Source of the DNA: Panulirus ornatus | Lineage: Eukaryota; Arthropoda; Malacostraca; Decapoda; Palinuridae | Direction of reading: 5' to 3' | NCBI RefSeq assembly: GCF_036320965.1 | Contig: NC_092226.1 | Location: 17,783,502 to 17,847,501 of the forward strand | DNA length: 64,000 nt | Shown: piece after piece, positions 10,114 through 22,700 of the stretch | Layout of the letters: each line of letters opens with the position of its first letter | Numbering within the stretch: the stretch's first letter is position 1 | The notes under the pieces: model-generated | The model's input: only the letters and a program-made list of their open reading frames with translations | Told to the model about the DNA's origin: nothing | Database searches by the model: none | Position numbers and translations under genes: made by a program

Positions 10114-11980
10114 TTTTTTTTTTTTTTTTTTTTTATACTTTGTCGCTGTCTCCCGCGTTTGCGAGGTAGCGCAAGGAAACAGACGAAAGAAATGGCCCAA
10201 CCCCCCCATACACATGTATATACATACGTCCACACACGCAAATATACATACCTACACAGCTTTCCATGGTTTACCCCAGACGCTTCACATGTCTTGATTC
10301 AATCCACTGACAGCACGTCAACCCCGGTATACCACATCGCTCCAATTCACTCTATTCCTTGCCCTCCTTTCACCCTCCTGCATGTTCAGGCCCCGATCAC
10401 ACAAAATCTTTTTCACTCCATCTTTCCACCTCCAATTTGGTCTCCCTCTTCTCCTCGTTCCCTCCACCTCCGACACATATATCCTTTTGGTCAATCTTTC
10501 CTCACTCATTCTCTCCATGTGCCCAAACCATTTCAAAACACCCTCTTCTGCTCTCTCAACCACGCTCTTTTTACTTCCACACATCTCTCTTACCCTTACG
10601 TTACTTACTCGATCAAACCACCTCACACCACACATTGTCCTCAAACATCTCATTTCCAGCACATCCATCCTCCTACGCACAACTCTATCCATAGCCCACG
10701 CCTCGCAACCATACAACATTGTTGGAACCACTATTCCTTCAAACATACCCATTTTTGCTTTCCGAGATAATGTTCTCGACTTCCACACATTCTTCAAGGC
10801 TCCCAGAATTTTCGCCCCCTCCCCCACCCTATGATCCACTTCCGCTTCCATGGTTCCATCCGCTGCCAGATCCATTCCCAGATATCTAAAACACTTCACT
10901 TCCTCCAGTTTTTCTCCATTTAAACTCACCTCCCAATTGACTTGACTCTCAACCCTACTGTACCTAATAACCTTGCTCTTATTCACATTTACTCTTAACT
11001 TTCTTCTTCCACACACTTTACCAAACTCAGTCACCACCTTCTGCAGTTTCTCACATGAATCAGCCACCAGCGCTGTATCATCAGCGAACAACAACTGACT
11101 CACTTCCCAAGCTCTCTCATCCCCAACAGACTTCATACTTGCCCCTCTTTCCAAAACTCTTGCATTCACCTCCCTAACAACCCCATCCATAAACAAATTA
11201 AACAACCATGGAGACATCACACACCCCTGCCGCAAACCTACATTCACTGAGAACCAATCACTTTCCTCTCTTCCTACACGTACACATGCCTTACATCCTC
11301 GATAAAAACTTTTCACTGCTTCTAACAACTTGCCTCCCACACCATATATTCTTAATACCTTCCACAGAGCATCTCTATCAACTCTATCATATGCCTTCTC
11401 CAGATCCATAAATGCTACATACAAATCCATTTGCTTTTCTCAGTATTTCTCACATACATTCTTCAAAGCAAACACCTGATCCACACATCCTCTACCACTT
11501 CTGAAACCACACTGCTCTTCCCCAATCTGATGCTCTGTACATGCCTTCACCCTCTCAATCAATACCCTTCCATATAATTTACCAGGAATACTCAACAAAG
11601 TATACCTCTGTAATTTGAGTACTCACTCTTATCCCCTTTGCCTTTGTACAATGGCACTATGCATGCATTCCGCCATTCCTCAGGCACCTCACCATGAGTC
11701 ATGCATACATTAAATAACCTTACCAACCAGTCAACAATACAGTCACCCCCTTTTTTAATAAATTCCACTGCAATACCATCCAAACCTGCTGCCTTGCCGG
11801 CTTTCATCTTCCGCAAAGCTTTTACTACCTCTTCTCTGTTTACCAAATCATTTTCCCTAACCCTCTCACTTTGCACACCACCTCGACCAAAACACCCTAT
11901 ATCTGCCACTCTATCATCAAACACATTCAACAAACCTTCAAAATACTCACTCCATCTCCTTCTCACATCACCACTACTTG
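10114..11980 (-). mobile_element. Young RTE-like LINE, 5'-truncated, short 3' UTR form
   Basis: Minus-strand copy with a poly-T (poly-A tail) at 10114-10134, terminal tail core (gtcgctgtctcccgcgtttg), a short 3' UTR, the C-terminal domain, RT and the linker up to EYFEGLLNVFDD near 11960. The RT is open for 370 codons (10318-11430). Upstream lesions are a TTA-to-TGA stop just before 11430 and a small deletion near 11600. It abuts a SINE-like unit at 11981. Confidence 0.88.
10318..11430 (-). CDS. LINE reverse transcriptase, long open fragment
   Basis: This 370-codon open frame covers RT motif A to the natural C-terminus. MDLYVAFMDLEKAYDRVD (motif A Asp at residue 9), VGLRQGCVMSPWLFNLFMDG at 64-83, LLFADDTALVADS with FADD at 115-118, then RKLRVNVNKSKVIRYSR, CFRYLGMDLAADGTMEAEV, the MLYGCEAWAMD segment, and the C-terminal [19 protein letters not shown]...[11 protein letters not shown], ending NWSDVVYRG at the stop. 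The start shown is simply the first Met after a nonsense codon, not a real initiation site. The RT fingers and endonuclease are lost to the stop, a frameshift and truncation, so the product would not retrotranspose alone. It is nearly identical to the copy at 48591-49490, implying recent spread. Confidence 0.85.
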   Translation of the reverse strand: MDLYVAFMDLEKAYDRVDRDALWKVLRIYGVGGKLLEAVKSFYRGCKACVRVGREESDWFSVNVGLRQGCVMSPWLFNLFMDGVVREVNARVLERGASMKSVGDERAWEVSQLLFADDTALVADSCEKLQKVVTEFGKVCGRRKLRVNVNKSKVIRYSRVESQVNWEVSLNGEKLEEVKCFRYLGMDLAADGTMEAEVDHRVGEGAKILGALKNVWKSRTLSRKAKMGMFEGIVVPTMLYGCEAWAMDRVVRRRMDVLEMRCLRTMCGVRWFDRVSNVRVREMCGSKKSVVERAEEGVLKWFGHMERMSEERLTKRIYVSEVEGTRRRGRPNWRWKDGVKKILCDRGLNMQEGERRARNRVNWSDVVYRG

Positions 11981-12178
11981 CGAAGTAGCATTAAAAACAA
12001 AGAACTGAGCCTTACAGGGAATATCCTCACTTGGCTCCCTTCTCTGCTCCTTCTTTTGGAAAATTAAAAATGGGAGGGGAGGATTTCCAGCACCCTACTC
12101 CCTCCCTTTTAGTCACCTTCTACAACATGTACGGAATACGTGAGAAGTGTTCTTTCTCCCCTATCCTCAGGGATAAAA
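11981..12178 (-). repeat. SINE-like bipartite unit, 3' end trimmed
   Basis: Minus-oriented unit: head (plus strand ctcccttttagtcaccttct at about 12101-12120), middle gctccttcttttggaaaatt, and a partial tail core (cgaagtagcattaaaaac). The terminal cgccatttcccgcg part is missing at the junction with the LINE. Confidence 0.7.
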
Positions 12179-12559
12179 TCACATACAAATTTTCATACAT
12201 ACAGTCACAAATCACATCAAGATGTTCTAATATCCATACCATACCTGGTTTAGGGTAAAAATGCAGAGAAAGAACGGTTGTTGGTAGCAGGTAGTATCTC
12301 AAGAGTGTAGCATGGGAGTGACTGAAGCTTAGTTTGTTTACATTTCTTTTTCCCACTGGTCTGGGCAGCTGGCAGCACATACTTAAGTCTAGATGCCACT
12401 TCAAAATTCAGAGAAAATTGCAGTGTTCACAAGAGACTGAGGGTACATGTTTTTAATGGGCATGTAGAATTTCTAACTGTCACACTTAAGGAAAGTGAAG
12501 TTCAGAGTGGGAGATTTAGACCACTGCACTATGGTGACCAAACTTGAGAAGCGAATCTT
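12179..12559. other. Intron 4 sequence, no recognised element
   Basis: About 380 bases of AT-rich DNA without recognised features. Confidence 0.5.
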
Positions 12560-12900
12560 AGTTTTGTCCTAATTCAGGGAGTGAACAGCTTGCAGAATAT
12601 TTTCTTATCTATATACTTGAGAACAATTCGAAGATTTGCCAGCAGATACTTTGTCTCCTTAACTATTCTCCTAACGTGGGATTCTGACAACACATTATGG
12701 ATCATGTCTACTCCCAAATTTCTTATACACAAAGATTCCTGCAGCTTAATCTCTGCTATATAACATTTAAATTGAGGCCTTCTTTCACTGTGTCCCATCC
12801 TCATCACTTCACATTTACTTGGTAGAATTTCATCATCCTTCTAGTAGAACAACTTTGAAGTCTGATGCTGTCCTTTTCAATTTTCCCCTCTCTCAAGACT
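12560..12900 (-). mobile_element. CR1/jockey-like LINE fragment, RT C-terminal part
   Basis: Minus strand reads MRMGHSERRPQFKCYIAEI, then KLQESLCIRNLGVDMIHNV and HVRRIVKETKYLLANLRI, the pattern (KDLGVxxx...H...I) found just after the RT domain in CR1/jockey-type LINEs. It is out of order with the adjacent fragment at 13000-13480, so the two are separate or rearranged insertions. Confidence 0.6.
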
Positions 12901-13480
12901 TTGGTATCATCTGAAAACAAATTCCAGTTTGTGTGTGTGTTATTACGTATTTCGACTTTGGTATCATTTGAAAACAAATTCCACTTTGTGTGTGTGTAAT
13001 TACCTATTTGTACGGGTTTGGAAGGGAGTTTTACACTTTTGGGGTCCCATCTCTTGATCTTGAATTTAAGTATGCTGTCTGGATTAACATCCTGAGTGAA
13101 TCTGTTCCATTAACCCATCACTCTTACACAGTAAAAGTATTTCTTTACATCCCTGTTTACAATTTATTTTTCATCAGTTCCATTAACCCATCACTCTTAC
13201 ACTGTAAAAGTATTTCTTTACATCCCTGTTTACAATTTATTTTTCAATTACTTTCATGTTATGTCCCCACGTTGCTCAATCCCTACATCTACTGAAGAAC
13301 TGTCTACTGTCCAGATCATGTCTTATGAAAAAAAAAAAAAAAAAAGAAGTGATCACGTCACCCCTCACTCTTTCAAGGTGGATAAATCTCAAGCCTCTAG
13401 CCTTTCCCTATAACTTAATCTTCTTAATTCTAGTACCATCTTTGTTGCCCTCCTCTGGACGAAGCTTCTCTATGTATTTA
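12901..13480 (-). mobile_element. CR1-like LINE 3' end with internal duplications
   Basis: Minus strand begins VQRRATKMVLELRRLSYRERLEA near 13470 and runs into a decayed C-terminus and 3' UTR (plus strand ttacacttttggggtcccat). A 73-bp segment is repeated in tandem (13104-13176 and 13177-13249), and a segment with tgtgtgtgtg is repeated at 12902-13000. A plus-strand RTE-like LINE starts immediately after, at about 13476. Confidence 0.6.
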
Positions 13481-15975
13481 GGGAAGCAGTGATGGCTTGT
13501 GCAAAAGATGCTTGTGGCATGAGAAGCGTGGGAGGTGGGTTGATTAGAAAGGATAGTGAGTGGTGGGATGAAGAAGTAAGATTATTACTGAAAGGGAAGA
13601 GAGAGGCATTTGGATGATTTTTGCAGGGAAATAATGCAAATGAGTGGGAGATGTATAAAAGAAAGAGACAGGAGGTCAAGAGAAAGGTGCAAGAGGTGAA
13701 AAAAAGGGCAAATGAGAGTTGGGGTGAGAGAGTATCATTAAATTTTAGGGAGAGTAAAAAGATGTTCTGGAAGGAGGTAAATAAAGTGCGTAAGACAAGG
13801 GAGCAAATGGGAACTTCAGTGAAGGGGGCTAATGGGGAGGGCGATAACAAGTAGTGGTGATGTGAGAAGGAGATGGAGTGAGTATTTTGAAGGTTTGTTG
13901 AATGTGTTTGATGATAGAGTGGCAGATATAGGGTGTTTTGGTTGAGGTGGTGTGCAAAGTGAGAAGGTTAGGGAAAATGATTTGGTAAACAGAGAAGAGG
14001 TAGTAAAAGCTTTGCGGAAGATGAAAGCCGGCAAGGCAGCGGGTTTGGATGGTATTGCAGTGAAATTTATTAAAAAAGGGGGTGACTGTATTGTTGACTG
14101 GTTGGTAAGGTTATTTAATGTATGTATGATTCATGGTGAGGTGCCTGAGGATTGGCGGAATGCATGCATAGTGCCATTGTATAAAGGCAAAGGGGATAAG
14201 AGTGAGTGCTCAAATTACAGAGATATAAGTTTGTTGAGTATTCCTGGTAAATTATAGGGGAGGGTATTGATTGAGAGGGTGAAAGCATGTACAGAGCATC
14301 AGATTGGGGAAGAGCAGTGTGGTTTCAGAAGTGGTAGAGGATGTGTGGATCAGGTGTTTGCTTTGAAGAATGTATGTGAGAAATACTTAGAAAAGCAAAT
14401 GGATTTGTCTGTAGCATTTATGGATCTGGAGAAGGCATATGATAGAGTTGATAGAGATGCTCTGTGGAAGGTACTAAGAATATATGGTGTGGGAGGCAAG
14501 TTGTTAGAAGCAGTGAAAAGTTTTTATCGAGGATGTAAGGCATGTGTACGTGTAGGAAGAGAGGAAAGTGATTGGTTCTCAGTGAATGTAGGTTTGCGGC
14601 AGGGGTGTGTGATGTCTCCATGGTTGTTTAATTTGTTTATGAATGGGGTTGTTAGGGAGGTGAATGCAAGAGTTTTGGAAAGAGGGGCAAGTATGCAGTC
14701 TTTGGGGATGAGAGACCTTGGGAAGTGAGTCAGTTGTTCGCTGATGATACAGCGCTGGTGGCTGATTCATGTGAGAAACTGCAGAAGGTGGTGACTGAGT
14801 TTGGTAAAGTGTGTGAAAGAAGAAAGTTAAGAGTAAATGTGAATAAGACCAAGGTTATTAGGTACAGTAGGTTGAAGGTCAAGTCAATTGGGAGGTAAGT
14901 TTGAATGGAGAAAAACTGGAGGAAGTAAAGCGTTTTAGATATCTGGGAGTGGATCTGACAGCAGATGGAACCATGGAAGCGGAAGTGAATCATAGGGTGG
15001 GGGAGGGGGCGAAAATCCTGGGAGCCTTGAAGAATGTGTGGAAGTCGAGAGCATTATCTCGGAAAGCAAAAATGGCTATGTTTGAGGGAATAGTGGTTCC
15101 AACAATGTTATATGGTTGCAAGGTGTGGGCTATGGATAGAGTTGTGATCAGGAGGGTGGATGTGCTGGAAATGAGATGTTTGAGGACAATAAGTGGTGTG
15201 AGGTGGTTTGATCGAGTAAGTAATGTAAGGGTAAGAGAGATGTGTGGAAATAAGAAGAGCGTGGTTGAGAGAGCAGAAGAGGGTGTTTTGAAATGGTTTG
15301 GGCACATGGAGAAAATGAGTGAGGAAAGAATGACCAAGAGGATACATGTGTCGGAGGTGGAGGGAACGAGGAGAAGTGGGAGACCAAATTGGAGGTGGAA
15401 AGATGGAGTGAAAAAGATTTTGAGTGATTGGGGCCTGAACATGCAGGAGGGTGAAAGGCGGGCAAGGAATAGAGTGAATTGGATCGATGTGATATACCGG
15501 GGTTGACGTGCTGTCAATGGATTGAATCAGGGCATGTGAAGCGTCTGGGGTAAACCATGGAAAGTTCTGTGGGGCCTGGATGTGGAAAGGGAGCTGTGGT
15601 TTCAGGCATTATTGCATAACAGCTAGAGACTGAGTGTGAACGAATGGGGCCTTTGTTGTCTTTTCCTAGCGCTACCTCGCACACATGAGGGGGGAGGGGG
15701 ATGTTATTCCATGTGTGGCGAGGTGGCGATGGGAATAAATAAAGGCAGACAGTGTGAATTGTGTGCATGTGTATATATGTATATGTCTGTGTGTGTATAT
15801 ATATGTGTACATTGAGATGTATGGGTATGTATATTTGCGTGTGGGGACGTGTATGTATATACATGTGTATGGGGGTGGGTTGGGCCATTTCTTTCGTCTG
15901 TTTCCTTGCGCTACCTCGCAAACGCGGGAGACAGCGACAAAACAAAATAAAATAAATAAATGAATAATATATATA
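13476..15975 (+). mobile_element. RTE-like LINE, 5'-truncated, long 3' UTR with two tail cores
   Basis: Plus-strand copy from the endonuclease/RT linker (REAVMACAKDACGMRS near 13476) through RT and C-terminal domain (14901-15506, ending NWIDVIYRG) to a long 3' UTR. The UTR carries one tail core at about 15668-15690 (ctagcgctacctcgcacaca) and the terminal one at 15908-15938 (gcgctacctcgcaaacgcgg), followed by A-rich (aaataaataaa). Frame breaks occur near 13845, 13940, 14258 (TAT to TAG), 14700 and 14870. It lies in intron 4 on the strand opposite the host gene. Confidence 0.85.
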
Positions 15976-17284
<1,309 letters not shown>

Positions 17285-18993
17285 GCAAATAGTGCACGCC
17301 CTTCACCCTACTGCATGTTCAGGCCCCGATCACCCAAAATCTTTTTCACTCCATCTTTCCACCTCCAATTTGGTCTCCCACTTCTCCTCGTTCCTTCCAC
17401 CTCTGACACATATATCCTCTTTGTCAATCTTTCCTTACTCATTCGCTCCATGTGACCAAACCACTTCAAAACACCCTCTTCTGCTCTCTCAACCATACTC
17501 TTTTTATTTCCACACATCTCTCTTACCCTTTCATTACTTACTCGAACAAACCACCTCACACCACATATTGTCCTCAAACATCTCATTTCCAACACATCCA
17601 TCCTCCTCCGCACAACTCTATATATAGCCCACACCTCGCAACCATACAAAATTGTTGGAGCCACTATTCCTTCAAACATACCCATTTTTGCTTTCCAAGA
17701 TAATGTTCTCGACTTCCACACATTCTTCAATGCTCCCAGAACTTTCGCCCCCTCCCCCACCCTATGATTCACTTCCGCTTCCATGGTTCCATCCGCTGCC
17801 AAATCCACTTCCAGATATCTAAAACACTTCACTTCCTCCAGTTTTTCTCCATTCAAACTTACCTCCCAATTGATTTGTCCCTCAACCCTACTGTACCTAA
17901 TAACCTTGCTCTTAATCACATTCACTCTCAGCTTTCTTCTTTCACACACCTTACCAACCTTAGTCACCAGCTTCTGCAGTTTCTCACCCGAATCAGCCAC
18001 TAGCACTGTATCATCAGCGAACAACAACTGACTTGCTTCCCAAGCTCTCTCATCCATAACAGACTGGATACTTGCCCCTCTTTCCAAAACTCTTGCATTC
18101 ACCTCCCTAACAACCCCATTCATAAACAAATTAAACAACCATGGAGACATCATGCACCCCTGCTGCAAACCAACATTCACTGAGAACCAATCACTTTCCT
18201 CTCTTCCAACATGTACACATGCCTTACATCCTCGATATAAACTTTTCACTGCTTCTAACAACATGCCTCCCACACCATATATTCTTAATACCTTCCACAG
18301 AGCATCTCTATCAACTCTATCATATGCCTTCTCCAGATCCATAAATGCTACATACAAATCCATTTGCTTTTCTAAGTATTTCTCACATACATTTTTCAAA
18401 GCAAATACCTGATCCACACATCCTCTACCACTTCTGAAACCACACTGCTCTTCCCCAATCTGATGCTCTGTACATGCCTTCACCCTCTCAATCAATACCC
18501 ATCCATATAATTTCCCAGGAATACTCAACAAACTTATACCTCTGTAATTTGAGCACTCACTCTTATCCCCTTTGCCTTTGCACAATGGCACTATGCAAGC
18601 ATTCTGCCTGTCCTCAGGTACCTCACCATGAGTCATACATACATTAAATATCCTTACCAACCAGTCAACAATACAGTCACCCCCTTTTTAAATAAATTCC
18701 ACTGCAATACCATCCAAACCCGCTGCCTTGCTGGCTTTCATCTTCTGCAAAGCTTTTACTACCTCTTCTCTGTTTACCAAATCATTTTCCCTAACCTTCT
18801 CACTTTGCACACCACCTCAACCAAAACACCCTATATCTGCCACTCTATCATCAAACACATTCAACAAACCTTCAAAATACTCACTCCATCTCCTTCTCAC
18901 TTCACCACTACTTGTTATCACCTCCCGATTTGCCCCCTTCAATCATTTTCCCATTTGTTCCCTTGTCTTACGCACTTTATTTACCTCTTTCTA
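17285..18993 (-). mobile_element. RTE-like LINE fragment with long open RT
   Basis: Minus-strand piece from the linker (about KVNKVRKTREQMG near 18990) to GLNMQ of the C-terminal domain (17291). It lacks both the endonuclease and the 3' UTR, so both ends are truncated, which is not the usual 5'-only truncation. One AAA-to-TAA nonsense codon near 18690 sits just upstream of the long open frame. Confidence 0.85.
17308..18660 (-). CDS. LINE reverse transcriptase, longest open RT frame in the window
   Basis: This 450-codon open frame spans almost the whole RT and thumb and most of the C-terminal domain. It starts in VRIFNVCMTHGEVPED, then LCKGKGDKSECSNYRGISLL, EEQCGFRSGRGCVDQVFALK, motif A FMDLEKAYDRVD, LQQGCMMSPWLFNLFMNG, catalytic LLFADDTVLVADSG, RKLRVNVIKSKVIRYSR, CFRYLEVDLAADGTMEAEVNH, and the C-terminal HMERMSKERLTKRIYVSEVE and [11 protein letters not shown]. 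All catalytic Asp residues are intact. The true element start is upstream and interrupted, and the last 30 or so residues are cut off. It sits antisense-free within intron 3 (same strand as PTGR1), so the RT frame could be carried in the pre-mRNA. Confidence 0.85.
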   Translation of the reverse strand: MVRIFNVCMTHGEVPEDRQNACIVPLCKGKGDKSECSNYRGISLLSIPGKLYGWVLIERVKACTEHQIGEEQCGFRSGRGCVDQVFALKNVCEKYLEKQMDLYVAFMDLEKAYDRVDRDALWKVLRIYGVGGMLLEAVKSLYRGCKACVHVGREESDWFSVNVGLQQGCMMSPWLFNLFMNGVVREVNARVLERGASIQSVMDERAWEASQLLFADDTVLVADSGEKLQKLVTKVGKVCERRKLRVNVIKSKVIRYSRVEGQINWEVSLNGEKLEEVKCFRYLEVDLAADGTMEAEVNHRVGEGAKVLGALKNVWKSRTLSWKAKMGMFEGIVAPTILYGCEVWAIYRVVRRRMDVLEMRCLRTICGVRWFVRVSNERVREMCGNKKSMVERAEEGVLKWFGHMERMSKERLTKRIYVSEVEGTRRSGRPNWRWKDGVKKILGDRGLNMQ

Positions 18994-19417
18994 AATCTTC
19001 ATATGAATACATAAAGTCTAATAAATAGTAAATCCAGATTTAAAATAAATTCTATTAATGAGTAAACATATGACAATAACATGATCCTTATCAATCTTAC
19101 TCAAATATGAATAGATGAAAAAACAGAAAATGAAAGTTTTACAAGGATATGAGCCCGTTAGAGCTGATTCAGGAAAACTGAGAAAGGTGATATAGTAATA
19201 TATGCAAACAATAAATCTTATGCTAATAGATGACGAAACGATCCCACAAAAAATGTGAATCATTAGCAGTGAGCATACCTGCCATTAAAACAATATACTG
19301 TGACTTAAGAGATCACCCAAAAAATAAATGACAGAATTCCAAGCAGTCAAAAATTCAGCAGATATCAAGGAATACAGATAAACCAGAAAATACAATAATT
19401 TGGTACAGTGACTAAAG
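18994..19417. other. Intron 3 sequence, no recognised element
   Basis: AT-rich DNA without recognised repeats or exons. Confidence 0.5.
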
Positions 19418-19745
19418 CTAAGAGGGCATACATTTCAGAAGTGAAGGGAACAAGAAGGGGAAACAGGAAAAGGTAAAGGGACGGAGTGAAATATGCTTGG
19501 AATGATTAGGCTCTGACCTTGCAAGAGGATGTAAGCTGTGCATTAAACAGAGGATATTGCAGCAATGTGGTTTACAAGGGGCAATGCTTTGTCAGGACAA
19601 ATCACAGAAAGATCTGAAAGCTTGGTTCTGGGTAGGGAACTCTGGTTTCAGTGCATTACACATAACTTGAGACTGGATATGAGCAAATGAAGCAATTCTT
19701 CATATATTTCTGATACTACCTTACTACGCATGAAACAGGAAACAG
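19418..19745 (+). mobile_element. Ancient RTE-like LINE 3' fragment
   Basis: Plus strand reads RAYISEVKGTRRGN...RDGVKYAW...LQED and NVVYKG, a diverged version of the C-terminal end (RIYVSEVEGTRRSGR...VVYRG), followed by a worn 3' UTR with ggtttcagtgcattacacat. Clearly older than the other copies. Confidence 0.6.
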
Positions 19746-19749
19746 TATG

Positions 19750-19870
19750 AAATAATGGTAAAAGAGATCTTAACTTTCTAGCAGAGTGGTCAGACAGATG
19801 GCAAATGAAGTTTAATGTTGACAAGTGTAAAGTTATGCACTTTGGAGACAAGAATATATGTTACAAATTC
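19750..19870 (+). mobile_element. Short CR1-like fragment
   Basis: Encodes roughly DLNFLAEWSDRWQMKFNVDK and KVMHFGDKN, the post-RT motif of CR1-type LINEs. It is a second copy of the stretch at 21940-22040 in the larger fragment downstream. Confidence 0.6.
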
Positions 19871-20044
19871 AAACTAAAGAACAAGACCAAAGCACATAAA
19901 AGAACAATTAAAATTAAATAAATGACTGAACTTACCTGAGACATTCATCTCATACAGACACTACTCAAAGACACTAAGGTCAATGAAATAAGTGTCTCTG
20001 ATCAAAACATGATAGAAGCACAGGTTAACTATATAGTCAAGGGG
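19871..20044. other. Unassigned AT-rich spacer
   Basis: Short stretch between LINE fragments; nothing recognised. Confidence 0.5.
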
Positions 20045-20722
20045 AGAAGGAATACTTCCCACAAATGTCATAGAAGGCAACTAAAGGGGGATTGGGGAGC
20101 TGGAAACCCTCCCCTTCTTGTATTTCAATTTCTAAAAGGGGAAACAGAAGAAGGAGTCAAGCAGGGAGTGCTCAGCCTCCTCGAAGGCAAAGACTGGGGT
20201 GTCTAAATGTGTTTGTATGTAATGAAGATGAGAAGAAAGGAGATAGGTAGTATGTTTGAGGAAAGAAACCTGGACATTCTGGCTCTCATGGAAACGAAGC
20301 TCAAGGGTAAAGGGGAAGAATGGTTCAGAAAAGTCTTGCGAGTAAAGTCAGGGGTTGATGAGAGGACAAGAGCTAAGGAAGGAGTACCACTACTCCTGAA
20401 GCAGGAGCTGTGAGACTGTGTAATAGAGTGTAAGAAAGCAAATTCTAGATTGATATGGGTAAAACTGAAAGTGGATGGAGAGTGATGGGTGATTATTGGT
20501 GCTTATGCACCTGGGCATAAGAAGAAAGATCATGAGAGGCAAGTGTTTAGGGAGGAGCTGAGTGAGTGTGTCAGTAGCTTTGGTGCACGGGACCAGCTAT
20601 TAGTGATGGGTGATTTGAATGCAAAGATGAGTAATGTAGCAGTTGAAGGTATAATAAGTGTACATGGGGTATTCAGTGTTGTGACTGGAAATGGTGAAGA
20701 GCTTGTGGATCTATGTGGTCCA
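20045..20722 (+). mobile_element. RTE-like LINE 5' fragment: leader and endonuclease N-terminal half
   Basis: Best-preserved element head. The leader is at 20050-20185 (cttcccacaaatgtcataga, ctggaaaccctccccttctt). The endonuclease begins RLGCLNV near 20188, then MRRKEIGSMFEERNLDILA, METKLKGKGEEWF, a TGA at about 20411, VIIGAYAPGHKKK, and LLVMGDLNAKMSNVAV ending GEELVDLCG. It stops abruptly at about 20722. It shows that intact copies carry LGCLNV, absent from the 3226-6452 copy. Confidence 0.82.
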
Positions 20723-20739
20723 TTGTAAAGCAACGACTA

Positions 20740-22700
20740 AGTGATACAGACACATCTTTTGTACCAAAGCTTAATGTGGCAGTTAAGTAGCTCTGGGATA
20801 GTTTCCCCCATCATGGATGAATAGGAGAATAGAAGGACTACTTCACCAAAAGGAGAAAACATATGAGAAATTCAAATCAATGGGAACCAACGAAAATCAC
20901 CAGGAATTAATCAAAATCTAGAGTGTAAGAATGTCAAAAGACAGAGTAAGTGCAATGAAGAAAAAATTATCCTTCAAAGTTAAGAATAATCCTAAGGAAT
21001 TCTTCAAATACATAAGACAAAGGAAGACAGTAAAAGAAGGAATTGGAACATTATGGAGTGAACATGACACACTAACTACTGATGACAAGGAAATGGCTAC
21101 CATACTAAATTATTAACTCTGTATTCACAATTGGAGAAACAACTCGAATACCGCAACAAATGAAAATGTTTCAAGGATCCGATGAAGAAGAGTTGAGGGT
21201 TAGAGAAATAAAGAGCTCTCAAGTACTTAAGTACCTGGACCAATTAAATTCTAACAAATCCAGCGGTCCAGATAACTTAGCTCCAAGATTTTTAGGGAGG
21301 TGAGGAAACAACTGATATACCCCATAACAGAAATAATCAACAAATTTCTAGTGGATGATCAGGTTCCAACTGACTGGAAACTAGCATATGTTACTCTTAT
21401 GTACAAAAAAAGAAGGCAAAAAGTGTGCCTTGACCTACCGCTCAATTAGCCTTATCTCAGTGTTAGGTAAAATGATGGAAAAAAAATAACAAGATAATAC
21501 TGTCATGTTTCTAGAACACAAAATTATATCAGACAACCAACATGGTTTCTGCCATAGAAGATCCTGCCTCACGAATCTGTTGGATTTTTTTTTTAATGTT
21601 AGTGATCAGAACTGGGACAAAAAATTACCATCTGATGTAGTATATTCGGATTTCCAAAACTTTCAATAAAGTACCTCACAAGAGCATAAACTCAAAGCAC
21701 ACGGAATCAGTGATGAATTCTGTACAAGGAAGAAAGCAGCTTGTAGTATTAAAAGGCAAAGCCTCAGATTGGCTAGATGTAACAAGTGGTGTGCCACAGG
21801 GGTTGGTCATAGGCCCAATTCTTTTCATAATATATATTGATGACCTAGAACTCGGTCTCATATCTAGGATCTCCAAATCTGCTGACGATACTAAACTAGG
21901 AGTGGAGCTGTAAACAAGTGGGACTGAGAAATGATTCAAAGAGATCTTAACTTTCTAGCAGAGAGGTCAGACAGATGGCACACGAGTTTTATGCTGACAA
22001 ATGTAAAGTTATGCACTTTGGAGACAAGAATATAAGTTACGACAACAAACTATTTGGAAAGTCTACCAAAAGTAAATGAAGAAAAGGACCTTGGAGTTGT
22101 CATTAGCAACAATTTGAAATACACTAAACAGTGTCAAGCATCAAGTAAAAAATGGTAACCAAATGTTAGGTTTCATAGCCAGGAACATAGATTATATGAC
22201 ATCAGAAACAATTCTCATACTTTATAATTCTCTAGTAAAACCACACCTTGAATATGCATGCAGTCAAGCTTTGGTCCCCAAACTATAAGAAAGATGAGGA
22301 AAAATTAAAGCAAGTACAAAGACACGCAACAAAACAGATTCCATCCTTTAGAAACCTGGCATACAAAGAGAGGCTAAAACAATTGGATCTCTTCTCCCTT
22401 AAAAAACAGACTTTGTTGAGACTTGATCCAAGTGTTCAAAATTCTGAACAAGTTTGATCAAGTAAACCACAAGCATCTTTTCGAAATACAAGAAAATAAG
22501 GTTAATAGGACAAATGGAATAAAACTCAAAGCTACAAGATGTAGTACGGACATGGGAAAAAGCTTCTTCTCCTATAGGTGTGTGGAGCGCTGGAATAAGT
22601 TACCATCAAATGTAGCGAATGCTAAAACTATAAATACCTTCAAAAGTTGTTTAGAAAAACATTTTATAAATTCAGGTATACTTTGAGAAAAATGCCAGAA
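20740..22700 (+). mobile_element. CR1-like LINE fragment, heavily mutated
   Basis: Scattered frames read [93 protein letters not shown] (motif B/C region, 21779-21840), KVNEEKDLGVVISNNLKY, PNYKKDEEKLKQVQRHATK, SVERWNKLPS-type and AKTINTFKSCLEKHF at the C-terminus (22640-22670). The order matches an RT plus C-terminal domain of a CR1/L2-type LINE. Stops and frameshifts throughout; it ends in a CAG-rich stretch near 22745. Confidence 0.8.

Noticed and set aside
10135..10200. tRNA-like A box in the LINE tail core (gaggtagcgcaagg)
   Set aside because: No B box at the right distance and no cloverleaf; it lies at the 3' end of the element, where a pol III head is not expected.
10159..10834. Recurrent antisense proteins such as FHPPACSGPDH and PSTSDTYILLVNLSS, seen opposite every LINE copy
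   Set aside because: Their conservation follows from the conserved LINE coding strand; they decay with it and have no start context or family of their own.
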